From positions 7,060,501 through 7,124,500 of the forward strand of contig OU696588.1 in NCBI GenBank assembly GCA_916048095.2: 64,000 nucleotides of DNA, read 5' to 3'. The notes beneath the pieces are model-generated. The model had not been told where the DNA came from, searched no databases, and was given only the letters and a program-made list of their open reading frames with translations. This stretch comes from Sacculina carcini. Taxonomy: Eukaryota > Arthropoda > Thecostraca > Sacculinidae. Positions 42,271 through 52,400 of the stretch are shown piece after piece (the first letter of the stretch is position 1; every line of letters starts with the position of its first letter). The position numbers and the translations under genes were made by a program.

Positions 42271-43378
42271 ACTTGAAAGTCGGTAGTCACACGTCCCGTG
42301 CTGTCGATTTTTATTTCGTTTTCAAACGTGGAGTAGATCAGGACATTGACATTTTCCCGCAATGCCGAAGCAAATGTCAATTCACAACGCACGTTTCCAA
42401 ATTCTTTGGGATGTAAATGATCGCCGCCACACCGGTCGGGAGTCAAATCAACAATGAAGAGTGTATAACCGGCACCGTAGTCGGCGTGTGTTATATCTAA
42501 ACCTTGATTCTCCGTATCCAGTCCGGTGCCGTCGTACAAGGACAGGTAGGATCGCGTGTAGAGTCCCTTGTCGAAATTGGGTTTATACGCTTGCGTGGGG
42601 AACGGTTCACCGTTGACAAAAAATTGGAGACTATTTAGCTGGTAGTTTTAAAAGTTCCATGGATTTTTATCAATGGCACCGTGGTAGGCTTCTGTGCTGA
42701 CAATACCCAACAACAACTGACGCGGCACTTGGGAGGTGAAAATATTGTTTAGAGTCCCGCCCATGTTGCCCTTTGGCAGAGTGTAGGATTTCATGAGAGC
42801 GCGAGGTATAGGGTATCTGGCCGGAATTTTGCTCAAGTGTTTATGAAAGCTTACCCACACAGAGTCTTGTGGTATGATTTTTTCCACGTGCAAGCACAGT
42901 TCGTCAATCTCAATACGATGGTTGTCAGCATCGCTCAGCAGAGCAAACTTGTCGGAATTGCGTACCAGTTGATTTTCACGGAGACGGTACTTGGCAGTAT
43001 ACGGCATTGGTGGTTGGTGTCCAGTTGCAGCGGAATACAGAAATCAAATACTTCACTCTTGCCGACCCATCGTTTACGTACGGTATATCCCGAGTTTTCC
43101 GAGCCGGTCTCGTCCATTTGGCCGCAAGTGTCTTTACACCACATGCCCGAACGTGAATGTCCCGCTTTGGCGTTGCTATTGTACGACAAAAGCGTTTCCA
43201 GATAGGCACGATAACCGTACATGGACGACGCGTCGGAAATAATTGTGTCACCAATCTGGTAGTCCACTTGTTTGAAGAGTGCATGTGGAAACAGATTGAC
43301 CACGCTTACATTATCGGTATCCGAGATATTACTTCCATCACTTTCCACAATATGGACGCGTCCCTAGAGTTTAGTCTT
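42267..43378 (-). CDS. Polinton major capsid protein (double jelly-roll)
   Basis: Near the N-terminus SVVNLFPHALFKQVDYQIGD and GYRAYLETLLSYN are strongly typical of Polinton capsid proteins. The middle has FALLSDADNHRIEIDEL and VEKIIPQDSVWVSFHKHL. The C-terminal part has YGAGYTLFIVDLTPD. The family forms pseudo-hexameric capsomers of an icosahedral shell. The stop overlaps the protease start. The part is recognisable over its whole length, but the element is broken. Confidence 0.88.
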
Positions 43379-43526
43379 GGACGGGCGTGTTGATGACGAC
43401 CCTAGCGGAGGAAGATGAAACTCAAACGGCCCCTGACTGTTTAATCGACTCACAGGATAATAGACATAGGTTTTCGATGCTTTGGTGCTTGTCTCCGGAG
43501 CAGGCCGACTAAATACTTCGGCAATT

Positions 43527-43922
43527 TCACATGTTCCCTCTTGGACGTTTTGCATTATTGAAAATATCACTGGAAACACGTGTCGGTCGGCGTCGCTTGA
43601 CAACTGTACGTTTCGCAGGTCGTCGAATGACTGAAACCGGGGTTGTTTGGTTCAGTCTATTTATACCTGTCTGAAGCAAGTGCCGATCTTCTTGTCTGGA
43701 GCGATGCTTTAGTGCTGCACCGGCCGACTCGCCTTCAAGCACATCCTGTAGCGAACGTACACCGGTCCTTAGTGCCGACTTGGCCATTTTCTTGGTGATT
43801 GGTTGGAGGGCAACAGTTTTTATTGCCGGTACCATCACACGCATGAGACCTCGGAAAATATTTCCTAAAGCGCTTCCGCGCTGAATCATCGGACCACGAA
43901 AGACCAACTGTGCCTTAGTCAT
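43527..43922 (-). CDS. Polinton basic protein, possible minor virion protein
   Basis: About 131 codons from ATG 43922. The N-terminal half is hydrophobic and amphipathic (GSALGNIFRGLMRVMVPAIK), followed by RTGVRSLQDVLEGESAGAALK and a strongly basic C-terminus with a KRTVVKRRRPTR-type nuclear-localisation or DNA-binding stretch. Small proteins of this build recur in Polintons; a role like adenovirus core or pVI proteins is only an inference. The upstream gene's TGA and this ATG share one base (TGATG). Confidence 0.7.
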   Translation of the reverse strand: MTKAQLVFRGPMIQRGSALGNIFRGLMRVMVPAIKTVALQPITKKMAKSALRTGVRSLQDVLEGESAGAALKHRSRQEDRHLLQTGINRLNQTTPVSVIRRPAKRTVVKRRRPTRVSSDIFNNAKRPRGNM

Positions 43923-45409
43923 CACAGCTGCTTAAAGTGAAGTGTCAGGTACGACGCTTCTTCTTGGGATGAAACCAATTCACCATTACTCTGTCTTATA
44001 TTCATACCAATGTCGGTAATATGCTCGTCTTCCAGCGGTACATACTGAATAGGGCTGAACGTACGATGAATGTTTAACGTTTGCTGCTCCGTTGAATACA
44101 GACTGATGATTCGTAGAAAGGGCGCAATACTGTCGCCAATGAGTTGTGCTTGCACCTTGTCCATGTAGACGTACATTAGCGCAGGATTCAACCGATTAAT
44201 GTCCATCAAATACAAAGAATGTGTGTTTGCATCAATTGACGGCGTACCGTTGTCGGGCACTTGAATGTAGCCCAATGCATGGGCCAGTCGACTATTGACT
44301 ATGACAACAACATTGGCACTTTTCACGTGTCCACTGGGTAAAAGCGTAAACACTGTCTGCTTGCAAACTTGATTAATTGTCTCCAGCAAGGTTGTGTTGG
44401 TGTTGTAGTGGCCTGTAGGTATCAGGTGGGGGCTGCCGTTAAGCCACAAATAGTTTAGCGTCTTGTCAATATTGAGCCAATTACGACCAAATATGATGTC
44501 TGCCAAACCTACCGACCACGAACGATCCAGGCCAAGAGCTTGGGGTAGGTGGATACGAAAACTGGCAGCTGAATTTTGAGGGTAAATTTCGCGACAGCTA
44601 CTGCTGTCCAGTGTTACATAGAAATCTTTTTGATCCATTCGTTGAAAGTGTAGAGTCAATATCAGTCCCGGGCCGGCGGTGAACGGGAATTTGTTGTCTG
44701 ATTCGTCGAGAATGCTTATGCTGACAGTGTTGACGGTTGACTGTGACAGTGGCGGATAATACAGATGGTTAAATACAATTTCTTGTGTCGGCGTACGTTT
44801 GCTCACTTGCATGTGTCTCAATTGTGGTTGTAAATGGTCATTGTGTATTTGTGCCTGGACAAAATCGGAACAGATTTTCAAGTGTTTTTCAAACACGTTG
44901 CTCAGGCGAAAATATATACTCAACTCCCTTTGTTTTGCCGTCGAGTTGAATATTGTAAGGGAATCTCTGTGTCGTACATAGTCGGACGCATGGTGTACGA
45001 CCATCATCTGGGCAAGCTTCCGGCTAATTGTCAACCCTGTGTTTTCCAAGTTTAGCCGTAAATGGTTGTCGGGCAATACACTCGTCTTTATATTGTCGCT
45101 GGACAGTGTTTCTTGCAATACTCTGACCAGTTGTGATAAAGTACAGGTGCCGGGTTTGATAATGTATACCCTCGTGATTTTACCGCCTATAAAGTCATCA
45201 TGATTTGCCGAATCCAAAATGATATTGTCGTTGTCGATTGTCAACCAGTTGGTTGGGAGAATTATAGAGTACAACGCGACACGCCATTGGGTGTTGTCGA
45301 GATGAATCGGATGGGCCAGATTCACGGAAAAAATGGCTGTTGTGTTGTTTGGGAACGTTGATGTGCTGGCAACACTGGGAAGCGTGACATAAAATCCGTC
45401 CGACTCCAT
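43922..45409 (-). CDS. Polinton structural-type protein with duplicated domain (495 aa)
   Basis: I choose ATG 45409 (MESDGFYVTLPSVAST) over an in-frame start 11 codons earlier. The N half has FYVTLPS, then FPNN, then WRVALYSIILPTNWLTI. The C half, from about residue 258, repeats the scheme: FYVTLDS, YPQN, WSVGLADIIFGRNWLNI. Proteins with this repeat are common in Polintons; the function is unsettled, but a beta-rich virion component is plausible. The frame is intact. The stop overlaps the next start. Confidence 0.75.
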   Translation of the reverse strand: MESDGFYVTLPSVASTSTFPNNTTAIFSVNLAHPIHLDNTQWRVALYSIILPTNWLTIDNDNIILDSANHDDFIGGKITRVYIIKPGTCTLSQLVRVLQETLSSDNIKTSVLPDNHLRLNLENTGLTISRKLAQMMVVHHASDYVRHRDSLTIFNSTAKQRELSIYFRLSNVFEKHLKICSDFVQAQIHNDHLQPQLRHMQVSKRTPTQEIVFNHLYYPPLSQSTVNTVSISILDESDNKFPFTAGPGLILTLHFQRMDQKDFYVTLDSSSCREIYPQNSAASFRIHLPQALGLDRSWSVGLADIIFGRNWLNIDKTLNYLWLNGSPHLIPTGHYNTNTTLLETINQVCKQTVFTLLPSGHVKSANVVVIVNSRLAHALGYIQVPDNGTPSIDANTHSLYLMDINRLNPALMYVYMDKVQAQLIGDSIAPFLRIISLYSTEQQTLNIHRTFSPIQYVPLEDEHITDIGMNIRQSNGELVSSQEEASYLTLHFKQL

Positions 45410-45492
45410 TGCTGTCTGTGAGCAAACTATAATCGCATGCACTGTGCTCGATGTTTTAAAACCAAAAATAATTATTAATCAATTGTTAATTG

Positions 45493-45876
45493 TTAATAAT
45501 CGTCATCCAAAGATTCATTTTCTTCATCATCTTCAAAGTGTGTTGAAGCGTCTGATTCAAACAAATCGGGAGACGTTGGTATCGGGGGCAGAGTCGCCGG
45601 TCGATGTCTATATTGCACCACACGACAAATTTGTCGTTGTCTTCGTCTTCGACGTGGCCAAAGCGCTGGCAGCCAAGACGGTGGGGGCGATGGTGTTGGT
45701 GGTGAAAGTGTTGGTAATGGCTGTGGCTGTGACGGTGACGGCGGTGGCGCCGGCGGCGGTGGTGAGAACTCTGGTGGCGTTGATGTCGGTTGCCACCACC
45801 AGCGACATATTTCAGGTGTCGAACTACCTCTAGATATGCTTGTGACAATGTAAAGGTCCATGCCCTGACGATTCAT
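45493..45876 (-). CDS. Polinton proline-rich protein 2, acidic tail
   Basis: From ATG 45876 (MNRQGMDLYIVTSISRG) through RWWWQP, then a run of about 35 residues rich in PPP and PS, an arginine cluster (PRRRRRQRQ) and an acidic end (EDDEENESLDDDY). The opening MDLY.V followed by WWWQ and proline runs is shared with the gene at 46210-46413, so the two look like tandem duplicates. A TATA box, CTATAAAAGG, lies at 45910-45919. Function unknown; a surface or tail-fibre-like role would be a guess. Confidence 0.6.
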   Translation of the reverse strand: MNRQGMDLYIVTSISRGSSTPEICRWWWQPTSTPPEFSPPPPAPPPSPSQPQPLPTLSPPTPSPPPSWLPALWPRRRRRQRQICRVVQYRHRPATLPPIPTSPDLFESDASTHFEDDEENESLDDDY

Positions 45877-46209
45877 GACAACGATTGACGACTGAGTGCA
45901 TGGATATTGCCTTTTATAGTTTAACACTTTTTATCGAAAACGACTCAACTGAAACACTTGTCAGAAATGCTGGTATGTATTAGTACACAAACAAGTAAAC
46001 AAAAACAAACAAATATACAAAAACAAGCATTAGTTAATATTTATAGCACATCAAAACTCACATCAATACTCACTCTCAAAAATATCCTCCAATTCGTTCT
46101 GTGTAATTTCTGGCGCCGGTGGAATTGTGATTTTGAAGCTTACATAATCCTTAAAATCTGGATGCTGTAGCGGCGTTGATGGTGGCTGCGTCGATGATGG
46201 TGGCGGCGT

Positions 46210-46413
46210 CTATGATGGTGACGGCGGTGGCGGCGTTGGCGTTGGTGACGGCAGTGGTGGCGTCGATGGTGGTGTTGGTGGCGTCGGTAACGGTGGTGGC
46301 GACGGAGGCGCTGGTGCCAGTTGCCACCACCATGCAAGCACCGCTGGCCCTGTGTGGGCCGCAATACGTACTGTCACGTACAGATCCATGAGACAAGACA
46401 AATAAGCACGCAC
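46210..46413 (-). CDS. Polinton proline-rich protein 1
   Basis: Begins MRAYLSCLMDLYVTV, then AWWWQLAPAPPSPPPLPTPP and further proline-threonine-serine repeats. It is a paralogue of the gene at 45493-45876 by opening, WWWQ motif and promoter. Its DNA is a GGTGGC-like repeat, so length may vary between copies. MDLY at 46389 could equally be the start. Confidence 0.55.
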   Translation of the reverse strand: MRAYLSCLMDLYVTVRIAAHTGPAVLAWWWQLAPAPPSPPPLPTPPTPPSTPPLPSPTPTPPPPSPS

Positions 46414-46637
46414 TGAACGACTGATGACTGAGTGCGATTGAAATCGTCCTTTTATTGTTCATCCAAAGAGGCGTCTCCGCTGTACGCGCGGCTGTATGCT
46501 GACAAGTCATGCATTGTACATTGTGTTTTGCTTCTCGGTGCTGAGCCAGCGACTGACAAGGACAAATACACATGTCGAGCATGCTGACATTGCATCAACG
46601 CCGATACCATAATGTCAACAATATTGTGATAGAGTAT

Positions 46638-47452
46638 CTACGTAGCAGCACGCCCCAGCTCTTGCTGATAATATGATCCGGCTATTGTCTTTCCGCTCGT
46701 GTCTAGCAGCTTGTACATTGGTACAAGTCGACGGGTACATATCGCCGATATGATAAACACCTCGCTGGAAAATGTCTGCGTATAGCCTTTCTCAAATATT
46801 GTTTTCGATAGAGCGAGACGCACTTTATCGACGACGCGTAATTTCGGCGTCTGCTTACGTGGTTTTCTCACCTCGACCAAGTGCTGCGTCGCCATTGTCA
46901 CGTGACTTGGCGCCATCCCGACGGATCGGTGATGAGTGTTGTTGTATTGCTCCAAAAGCCACGGAAGCATTTTCACATATCGTTTTGTATTATACTCTGT
47001 CATGTATTTGTATATGAGCGAGAGAAATGTTCTCAAAAATCGCTCGACTATCCATGCTTTTCGAATAATAGTGGTTGTCGTATAATGATGAATATTGTAT
47101 TCTTTCATTACACGCTTGAATTCGTGTCCGGTGAATTCTCGTCCCTTGTCGCTCATTATCGCATCGGTATACAATTGTCCTTCAGAATAGAGTCCATTGC
47201 CTTGGCCACTGCCGGTCCGTTCTTGCTGCGTAATGTGCGCACATGTGCTTGTCTGCTGAATACATCTACAGCGGCCAACAGGTACTTTACCTGTGTATTG
47301 TGACCTCGCAAACGACAGACATCGCACAAATCCACTTGCCATGTATCGTTCAAACCCGAGCTGGTGTACGGATTACGTGCAAACCGTTTACGCACTTGTC
47401 TATGCAATTTACGAGTGGTCTGCGACCACTTCAACGTGGATGCTTGAGCCAT
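46638..47452 (-). CDS. Polinton integrase
   Basis: The N-terminal part has WSQTTRKLHRQVRKRF and NDTWQVDLCDVCRLRGHN, the latter with the first catalytic Asp, then KYLLAAVDVFSRQAHVRTL. The second Asp is in IMSDKGREFTGHEFK, and the Glu of the DDE triad is in IVERFLRTFLSLIYKY. A chromodomain-like C-terminal region ends with RRLVPMYKLLDTSG and YYQQEL. It inserts the linear element into host DNA. The start overlaps the end of the upstream conserved gene by some 40 bases. Confidence 0.9.
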
Positions 47453-48014
47453 TTTCGTTTCGTGGACAGTATCTCAAGATCGCTACTATCCCTCTCCTCC
47501 ACCACCTGACGATGTTGACGTGTGTTGTTTGAATAGTATGTAAATTTGGTGCTGCTTCGCGTGGCAAGTTTAGCGATTCCACCAACGGTTTTATTTGTGC
47601 CCAGCCCACGGGTTGGGTTACGCCTTTCCGTTGACGCCCAATATAATTCATCAAATCAACAATATTACTATACGGAATTGGGTTTCGGTCAAGATGGAGC
47701 GTTCCCGCTTTATTGTCCCATTCGAGCACTGTAGCCAACCGATCGAGAACGTACCGTGCCTGACGTTTATATGTGAGTGGAACCAGATCTAGCCATTTAT
47801 CTTTGTTTTCGATTCGTTCTACCGCTGGTGGAGCTGTAGCAGTTTCTCGTTTCGGATGTCATGTATCAACAAACTGAATTACATTGGTTTGGTTACTGGC
47901 CGTTGGGTTGAAGAGTATTTGTTCCCGCTCCGGTATGGGAACAGGCGCAATCCGATTCTGCATCTCCATAAACGTCGCTTGCGATATGAGAACCACTCGT
48001 TGGAAGGCGCTCAT
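47409..48014 (-). CDS. Conserved Polinton protein next to integrase
   Basis: From ATG 48014, whose A is shared with the previous gene's TAA (TAATG). It begins MSAFQRVVLISQATFMEM. The C half has KDKWLDLVPLTYKRQARYVL, YSNIVDLMNYIGRQRK and PVGWAQIKPLVESLNLPRE, a pattern I recognise from Polinton annotations as a conserved gene of unknown role (PX/PC-type). The element is broken here and there. Confidence 0.7.
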
Positions 48015-48349
48015 TATTTTGCAGACAGTATACAGCTTATAACCGATGCAACCACGGGTATAAGGGCGGAGAGAAATTTTGCGCCTTGCACCAGCACTCT
48101 TTGTTTTTTCTTCAGTGACGGACGTTTGTCACCCAATTTACGTAGTATGTTCTTGTATTTGGAAAGACGACGTTTTTGTTTCTTTTCCAAAGGAACACGG
48201 TCTTGTGGCACGTTGTTGCAAATTTCACAAATCGCCCGTATCAGAGCAGGGTCGTACGGCTGAGAACGACTTTTTGTTGACGGTGTGTGAGACGCGGAAG
48301 AGCTTCGATGGTGGACCAACGACGTTTCAACGCCAAAGACATTTTGGCA
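48014..48349 (-). CDS. Conserved small Polinton protein with C-terminal hydrophobic segment
   Basis: The core reads LIRAICEICNNVP, then KKQKRRLSKYKNILRKL and PSLKKKQRVLVQGAKFL, ending in a hydrophobic stretch (ALIPVVASVISCIL). This basic helix plus C-terminal hydrophobic segment recurs in Polintons; the role is unknown and a membrane- or DNA-binding virion protein is possible. The N-terminal boundary is approximate. TATAAATA lies at 48378-48385, just upstream. Confidence 0.65.
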   Translation of the reverse strand, partial: CQNVFGVETSLVHHRSSSASHTPSTKSRSQPYDPALIRAICEICNNVPQDRVPLEKKQKRRLSKYKNILRKLGDKRPSLKKKQRVLVQGAKFLSALIPVVASVISCILSAK

Positions 48350-48376
48350 AATGACACTGGTCGGCAAAGTGTACGG

Positions 48377-48523
48377 CTATTTATACCTTAGTGCCGCCAA
48401 GTACACGATAATTGGTTCTTCCAGCACATTGCTGCTCACACGTAATCTGTTGTCGGTTTGTTGTCGCAAATCCACCAGCAAATGTCCATATGAACGCTGC
48501 ATTACATCGTGGTACACATCCAT
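48377..48523 (-). CDS. Small ORF (48 aa) between ATPase and conserved protein
   Basis: MDVYHDVMQRSYGHLLVDL at the start and EEPIIVYLAALRYK at the end. It begins seven bases after the ATPase stop, in the same direction, and its last codons overlap the TATA box of the next gene. I do not recognise it. Its position between two genes suggests a real small protein, but chance cannot be excluded at this length. Confidence 0.4.
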   Translation of the reverse strand: MDVYHDVMQRSYGHLLVDLRQQTDNRLRVSSNVLEEPIIVYLAALRYK

Positions 48524-48529
48524 GATAAA

Positions 48530-49035
48530 CTAGCTGTTTTCCGGCATGTATTGCTGAGCAAATGCACGTAGCGGAGTTTTATCGCAAAAGTTGCGAAAAA
48601 ACACGTAATAATTTGTATTCAAACTGATTGTACGATAATTGGGTGATTTCAAAAACGTGTTTTGAGTGACAAACACTACACTCATATTGTCGTGACGGGA
48701 TATTTTGGTAAACATGTCGCGTACCAACGACCCTTCGACCGCCCCAGCATATCGTCAATTATCACCATGCACCCGTTTCTGCGCTTATGCTTACCGGCCA
48801 ACTGTTGTATTTCCTCGTGCGTAGGGAGTCCGTGTCGCAATTCTTTGACCAAATGACTACCAATATGATCGGGTGCCACGTTTCCATAGCAGTACAGTAC
48901 ATGATCCGGTCGATTGGTGAGCGCTTGATCAGACCGAGTCAGCATGTCGGCTATAAACCGACTCTTGCCGGATCCCGAAGGACCCGATAATATCATTGTG
49001 AAGGGTGTGACCAGTCTGGCGTCGTGTGTTTCCAT
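48530..49035 (-). CDS. Polinton DNA-packaging ATPase (FtsK/HerA, A32-like)
   Basis: From ATG 49035 (METHDARLVTPFTMILSGPS). Walker A is GPSGSGKSRF (about residues 18-27) and Walker B is CMVIIDDML (about residues 88-96). A sensor-type segment MSVVFVTQNTF and a C-terminal NYYVFFRN, with KTPLRAFAQQYMP, follow. The family pumps DNA into capsids. TATAAATA is at 49081-49088, with a TCAGT about 32 bases downstream. The element is a fossil. Confidence 0.88.
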
Positions 49036-49041
49036 GGCCAC

Positions 49042-49474
49042 CGAGTATGACTCACTGATGATTCAGCAGAGTTTTACGTGTATTTATAGTTAGTTTCACG
49101 TGTATGTGCCATCGGTTTCACGTCAAGTTTTTTATACATTCTGTATAGTTGCCGATATACATGTCAACATCTTGTCGTCTTACCGCTCAAATGACATACG
49201 TTTATACATCATTTTATATTTATACACATCATTTATATTTAAACACAAATCATGGGCAAAAAACAATACATTTGTTAGTGTGTCTGTGTGTGCATGTACC
49301 CGTGAGGAAAGATGCTGTAGTCGGGAAGGACCCCCTCTTGCTAGCAGCTATCCTATTAATCTTCTCCCCCCTTACAATGTGAAAATCTATCGTTTTCTTA
49401 AACGTCTGAATGGGTACTTTCATCTGGGTGACCGGGGTTGTCAAGAGGGACTTGAAACTTTCTGCAGTGATTAG
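49042..49474. other. Spacer between polymerase and ATPase genes
   Basis: About 430 bp. The left end holds the ATPase promoter; the rest is AT-rich (repeated TTTATATTTA...CACATCA). No gene seen. Confidence 0.5.
49081..49088 (-). promoter_or_regulatory. TATA box of the ATPase gene
   Basis: TATAAATA on the minus strand, with ATCATCAGTGAG about 32 bases downstream (49054-49058 reads TCAGT on minus) and the ATG at 49035. Confidence 0.6.
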
Positions 49475-52400
49475 TTAGTTAGTAGCGTATGACTGTGTTA
49501 TTCCGCGCATTTTGATACCGGTACATGCTTCGTTAGCAGAGTTAGTCACAGTGAAAGCGTAGTTTTTGGGAGACAAGCAGATTACAGAATTAATAAAGCT
49601 CTCCGGACCAAAAGCGGTTAGTTCGTCCGTCATTTCACCCAGAAAGCGACCAGTGTTAATTTGTGGAAGCGTAGGCGCAGAAAGGTAAATTATGCTGTCG
49701 GTGTCACAATAAATTAGTTGGTTAGACTGAAGTTTTTCCATGAACGAATACAGATAGAGGCGGGCTTGAGCAGTAACAAAGGAGGCAAGAATAATGTTTA
49801 CTTTAAGCGGTCCAGTGACTGTCTCGTCTGTCTTGTGTTTGTGTGTAATGCGCATGACAGCGTCCTCCTCTTGGTCAATGTCACCATCCTCTGAAGCGTC
49901 GGCCGACAGGAAAGGAATGAGATCACAGGCCGTGACGTCCAGAGCTGGATCATCCATCAACTCAAAGAAACGCTGCCGAGAAGTGACGAGTTCGGTCTCG
50001 TCGAGGTTGCAGCGCTGAGCCAACTTGCCCCACTGGCTGTTGAGGCACAGCTTGGCCACAGCTCTCAGGCCAGGGTTCTTGGCGACAGTCGGAAGGGTAA
50101 TCTGCTCACGCTGTTCAATGTCACGTCGATACGTTTCACGCTCGGCGTTACATTGAACGTGAGCAGGATATCCCTCCGCAGCCACCTTCAACGCATACAA
50201 ATTGTTGATGTAGCCGGTAAACAACCCTTCACGGCCGTCATTGAACTGAGTGGTGGCTGGAAAGTGCCAAAACTTGAATATTTCCAACAGCCGATAGCCC
50301 ATGCTCAAAGCTTTTGCTACTTCCAGTGACACCCAACTGGAAGTGAAACTGCGCTGCTCATCATCGTGCTCGCACACTATCCGACCGGTACAGAAGTCTT
50401 TGCCGTCGCCAATGTTCTGCTCGGAACAGCTCCTGCACAACGAAAAAACGAGGCGCTCGTTCACTCGGGCCGGAAGGACTGGGAGGTGAATACTGCGAGG
50501 TGGTAGGATCCTACAGTGAACAATACCAAAGTACTTGTGGAAATCGGAAACGGAAGGACGAAACAAAAACTCGGGATGACCAACTGGAAACTTGCCATAC
50601 TTTAGAATATAGGGATAGAGGGAGCAAACATCTACATAGCGAATTTTTTCTGTTTCAGAGCATTCTACAAAGTGACGAAACACCTCGGTTCTTCCGCCGT
50701 ACAGTGCGTCACGAACATTCATTGGCTCGACTGGACGCACAGATTCGGTGAAACGACGTTTGGTTTCGTCGTGCCGAATCATGGCATCGTACTCGCATTC
50801 CCAGATGGAAATTACTTCTGTGTCCGACCGGGAGGCCAGTTGTTCAAGACGTTGTAGTGTGCGATCGTAGAGCTGCTTTGGTGTCCGACATCCGGTGTTC
50901 ATCACCGAGCGGCAGTTTTTGCTGACGCTCTTATTGCTACACTCACCAGAGTGCCCGTGCCCATGGAAATATCACCCGAGAAACTCGAAAAGCAGGTGAT
51001 GGTCTCCCGCTTTGGCGTAGCCGTCCACTTTGTACGGTCCAATACGCACTTCACCAGAGTTCAGTGCGTGCTGGATATTGATACCGCGAGACGACGCCTC
51101 CAGCTCCAGCCACTGGATCGATTTCTTTGAGTAGTTACCCGTTGGACGGTAGTGCAGCTGACTCGGAACCAAAGCCACAGTGTTTTTGCGCAAATACTTT
51201 GACCGCCAGACAGTGTGACACGCAGATGGTAATGTGACACACTGGAACGGGTCTGTTTTCGTGACACTGATGAACTGGTCACGGAAACGCATGGCGCCGA
51301 GACGAAGTACATTGACATCGTCTCGACAATATGCACCCATTTCACGGTGGAAATAATATGTCTGACCAGCTTGACTGGCATGCCAGGTCAGAAACTCGGC
51401 ACGCTGGTCGACCGACATACGATCCGCATCAAACATATCGACTGTCGGGAACGGCCCAACATAGGATTGGTGATCAGGAGTGTTCATCGTGTGAGGAAAG
51501 AAACCTTTGCGGACAGAAATATTGAATGTTTTGGGATATTTAGCGAGAGGCCTAGGCAGGAAACTGAACGAATCAAGGAAATGAAGTTTGGAGTTGGGAA
51601 ATTTGATGGAGAGGATTTTTCGACCGTTCATTATGAGATCTGGCAACATTTCCTGACTCAACGCATATCCCACTACCAAGTTGTTGTCATAGCCTTGTGC
51701 GTAATGCGCTATGACTTTTGCTTGATCGTGGGAAAACAACCATCGACCAAAGTCCTGCAGCGTATTCGGTCCGGAGAATACAAACTCATGCTGGTTAGTG
51801 CCGCAAACAGAGCAAGGATCGGAGATATTCTCGAAGCAAGCAGAACAACAAATCTGACACACGCAATAGTTGGGAACATGACGGTTAGTTTCAGGGATAT
51901 TCATGCACTCGAAATCATAGAAAATATACAATTGCTTCTGATTAATTGCAGCAGGTTTAAGCGGCTGCAGAAAGCATCGGTGTGGGGTGGTGGAAACATC
52001 CTGCTTCGCGACCCGCTCCGTACAAAATGGACACAAGTACGTCCCGCACACATGATGGCTTTTTGGGTGCGATTTGTACGTGACGTCACCACAAGGACGA
52101 CATCCACGGCGCACACCACAACGCACATTCTTGTGGGCCGCGAAACAAGAGGCTGAGATGAAATTCAAATTACAATCGGGACAATGGACCAGAGCATCTT
52201 CCCTCACGCATTTTGTGGGTGATCCGCAGTCGTGGATTCCTCCGGCACAGGTGTGTTGGTTTTTGCGTGTGTACGGTGTTTGACAGTGGTGGCAAAAGTA
52301 GTGTATAAAGGAATGCAGTGATAGAGGTGATTACATTAAAGTGGTCGTGCGTGTGATACAGGTACAGGTGTGTGTTTCCCGTGCCGGAGGTGTGTACGTG

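Noticed and set aside
45486-45848. His/Arg-rich frame on the minus strand and Val/Ala-rich frame on the plus strand
   Set aside because: Shadow frames of the GC-rich repeat that codes the proline-rich Polinton protein.
46140-46364. Arg/His-rich frame near the proline-rich gene
   Set aside because: Translation of a GGTGGC-type trinucleotide repeat out of frame.
51347-52156. 269-codon plus-strand frame
   Set aside because: It runs antisense to the DNA polymerase, which has clear exonuclease motifs on the minus strand.
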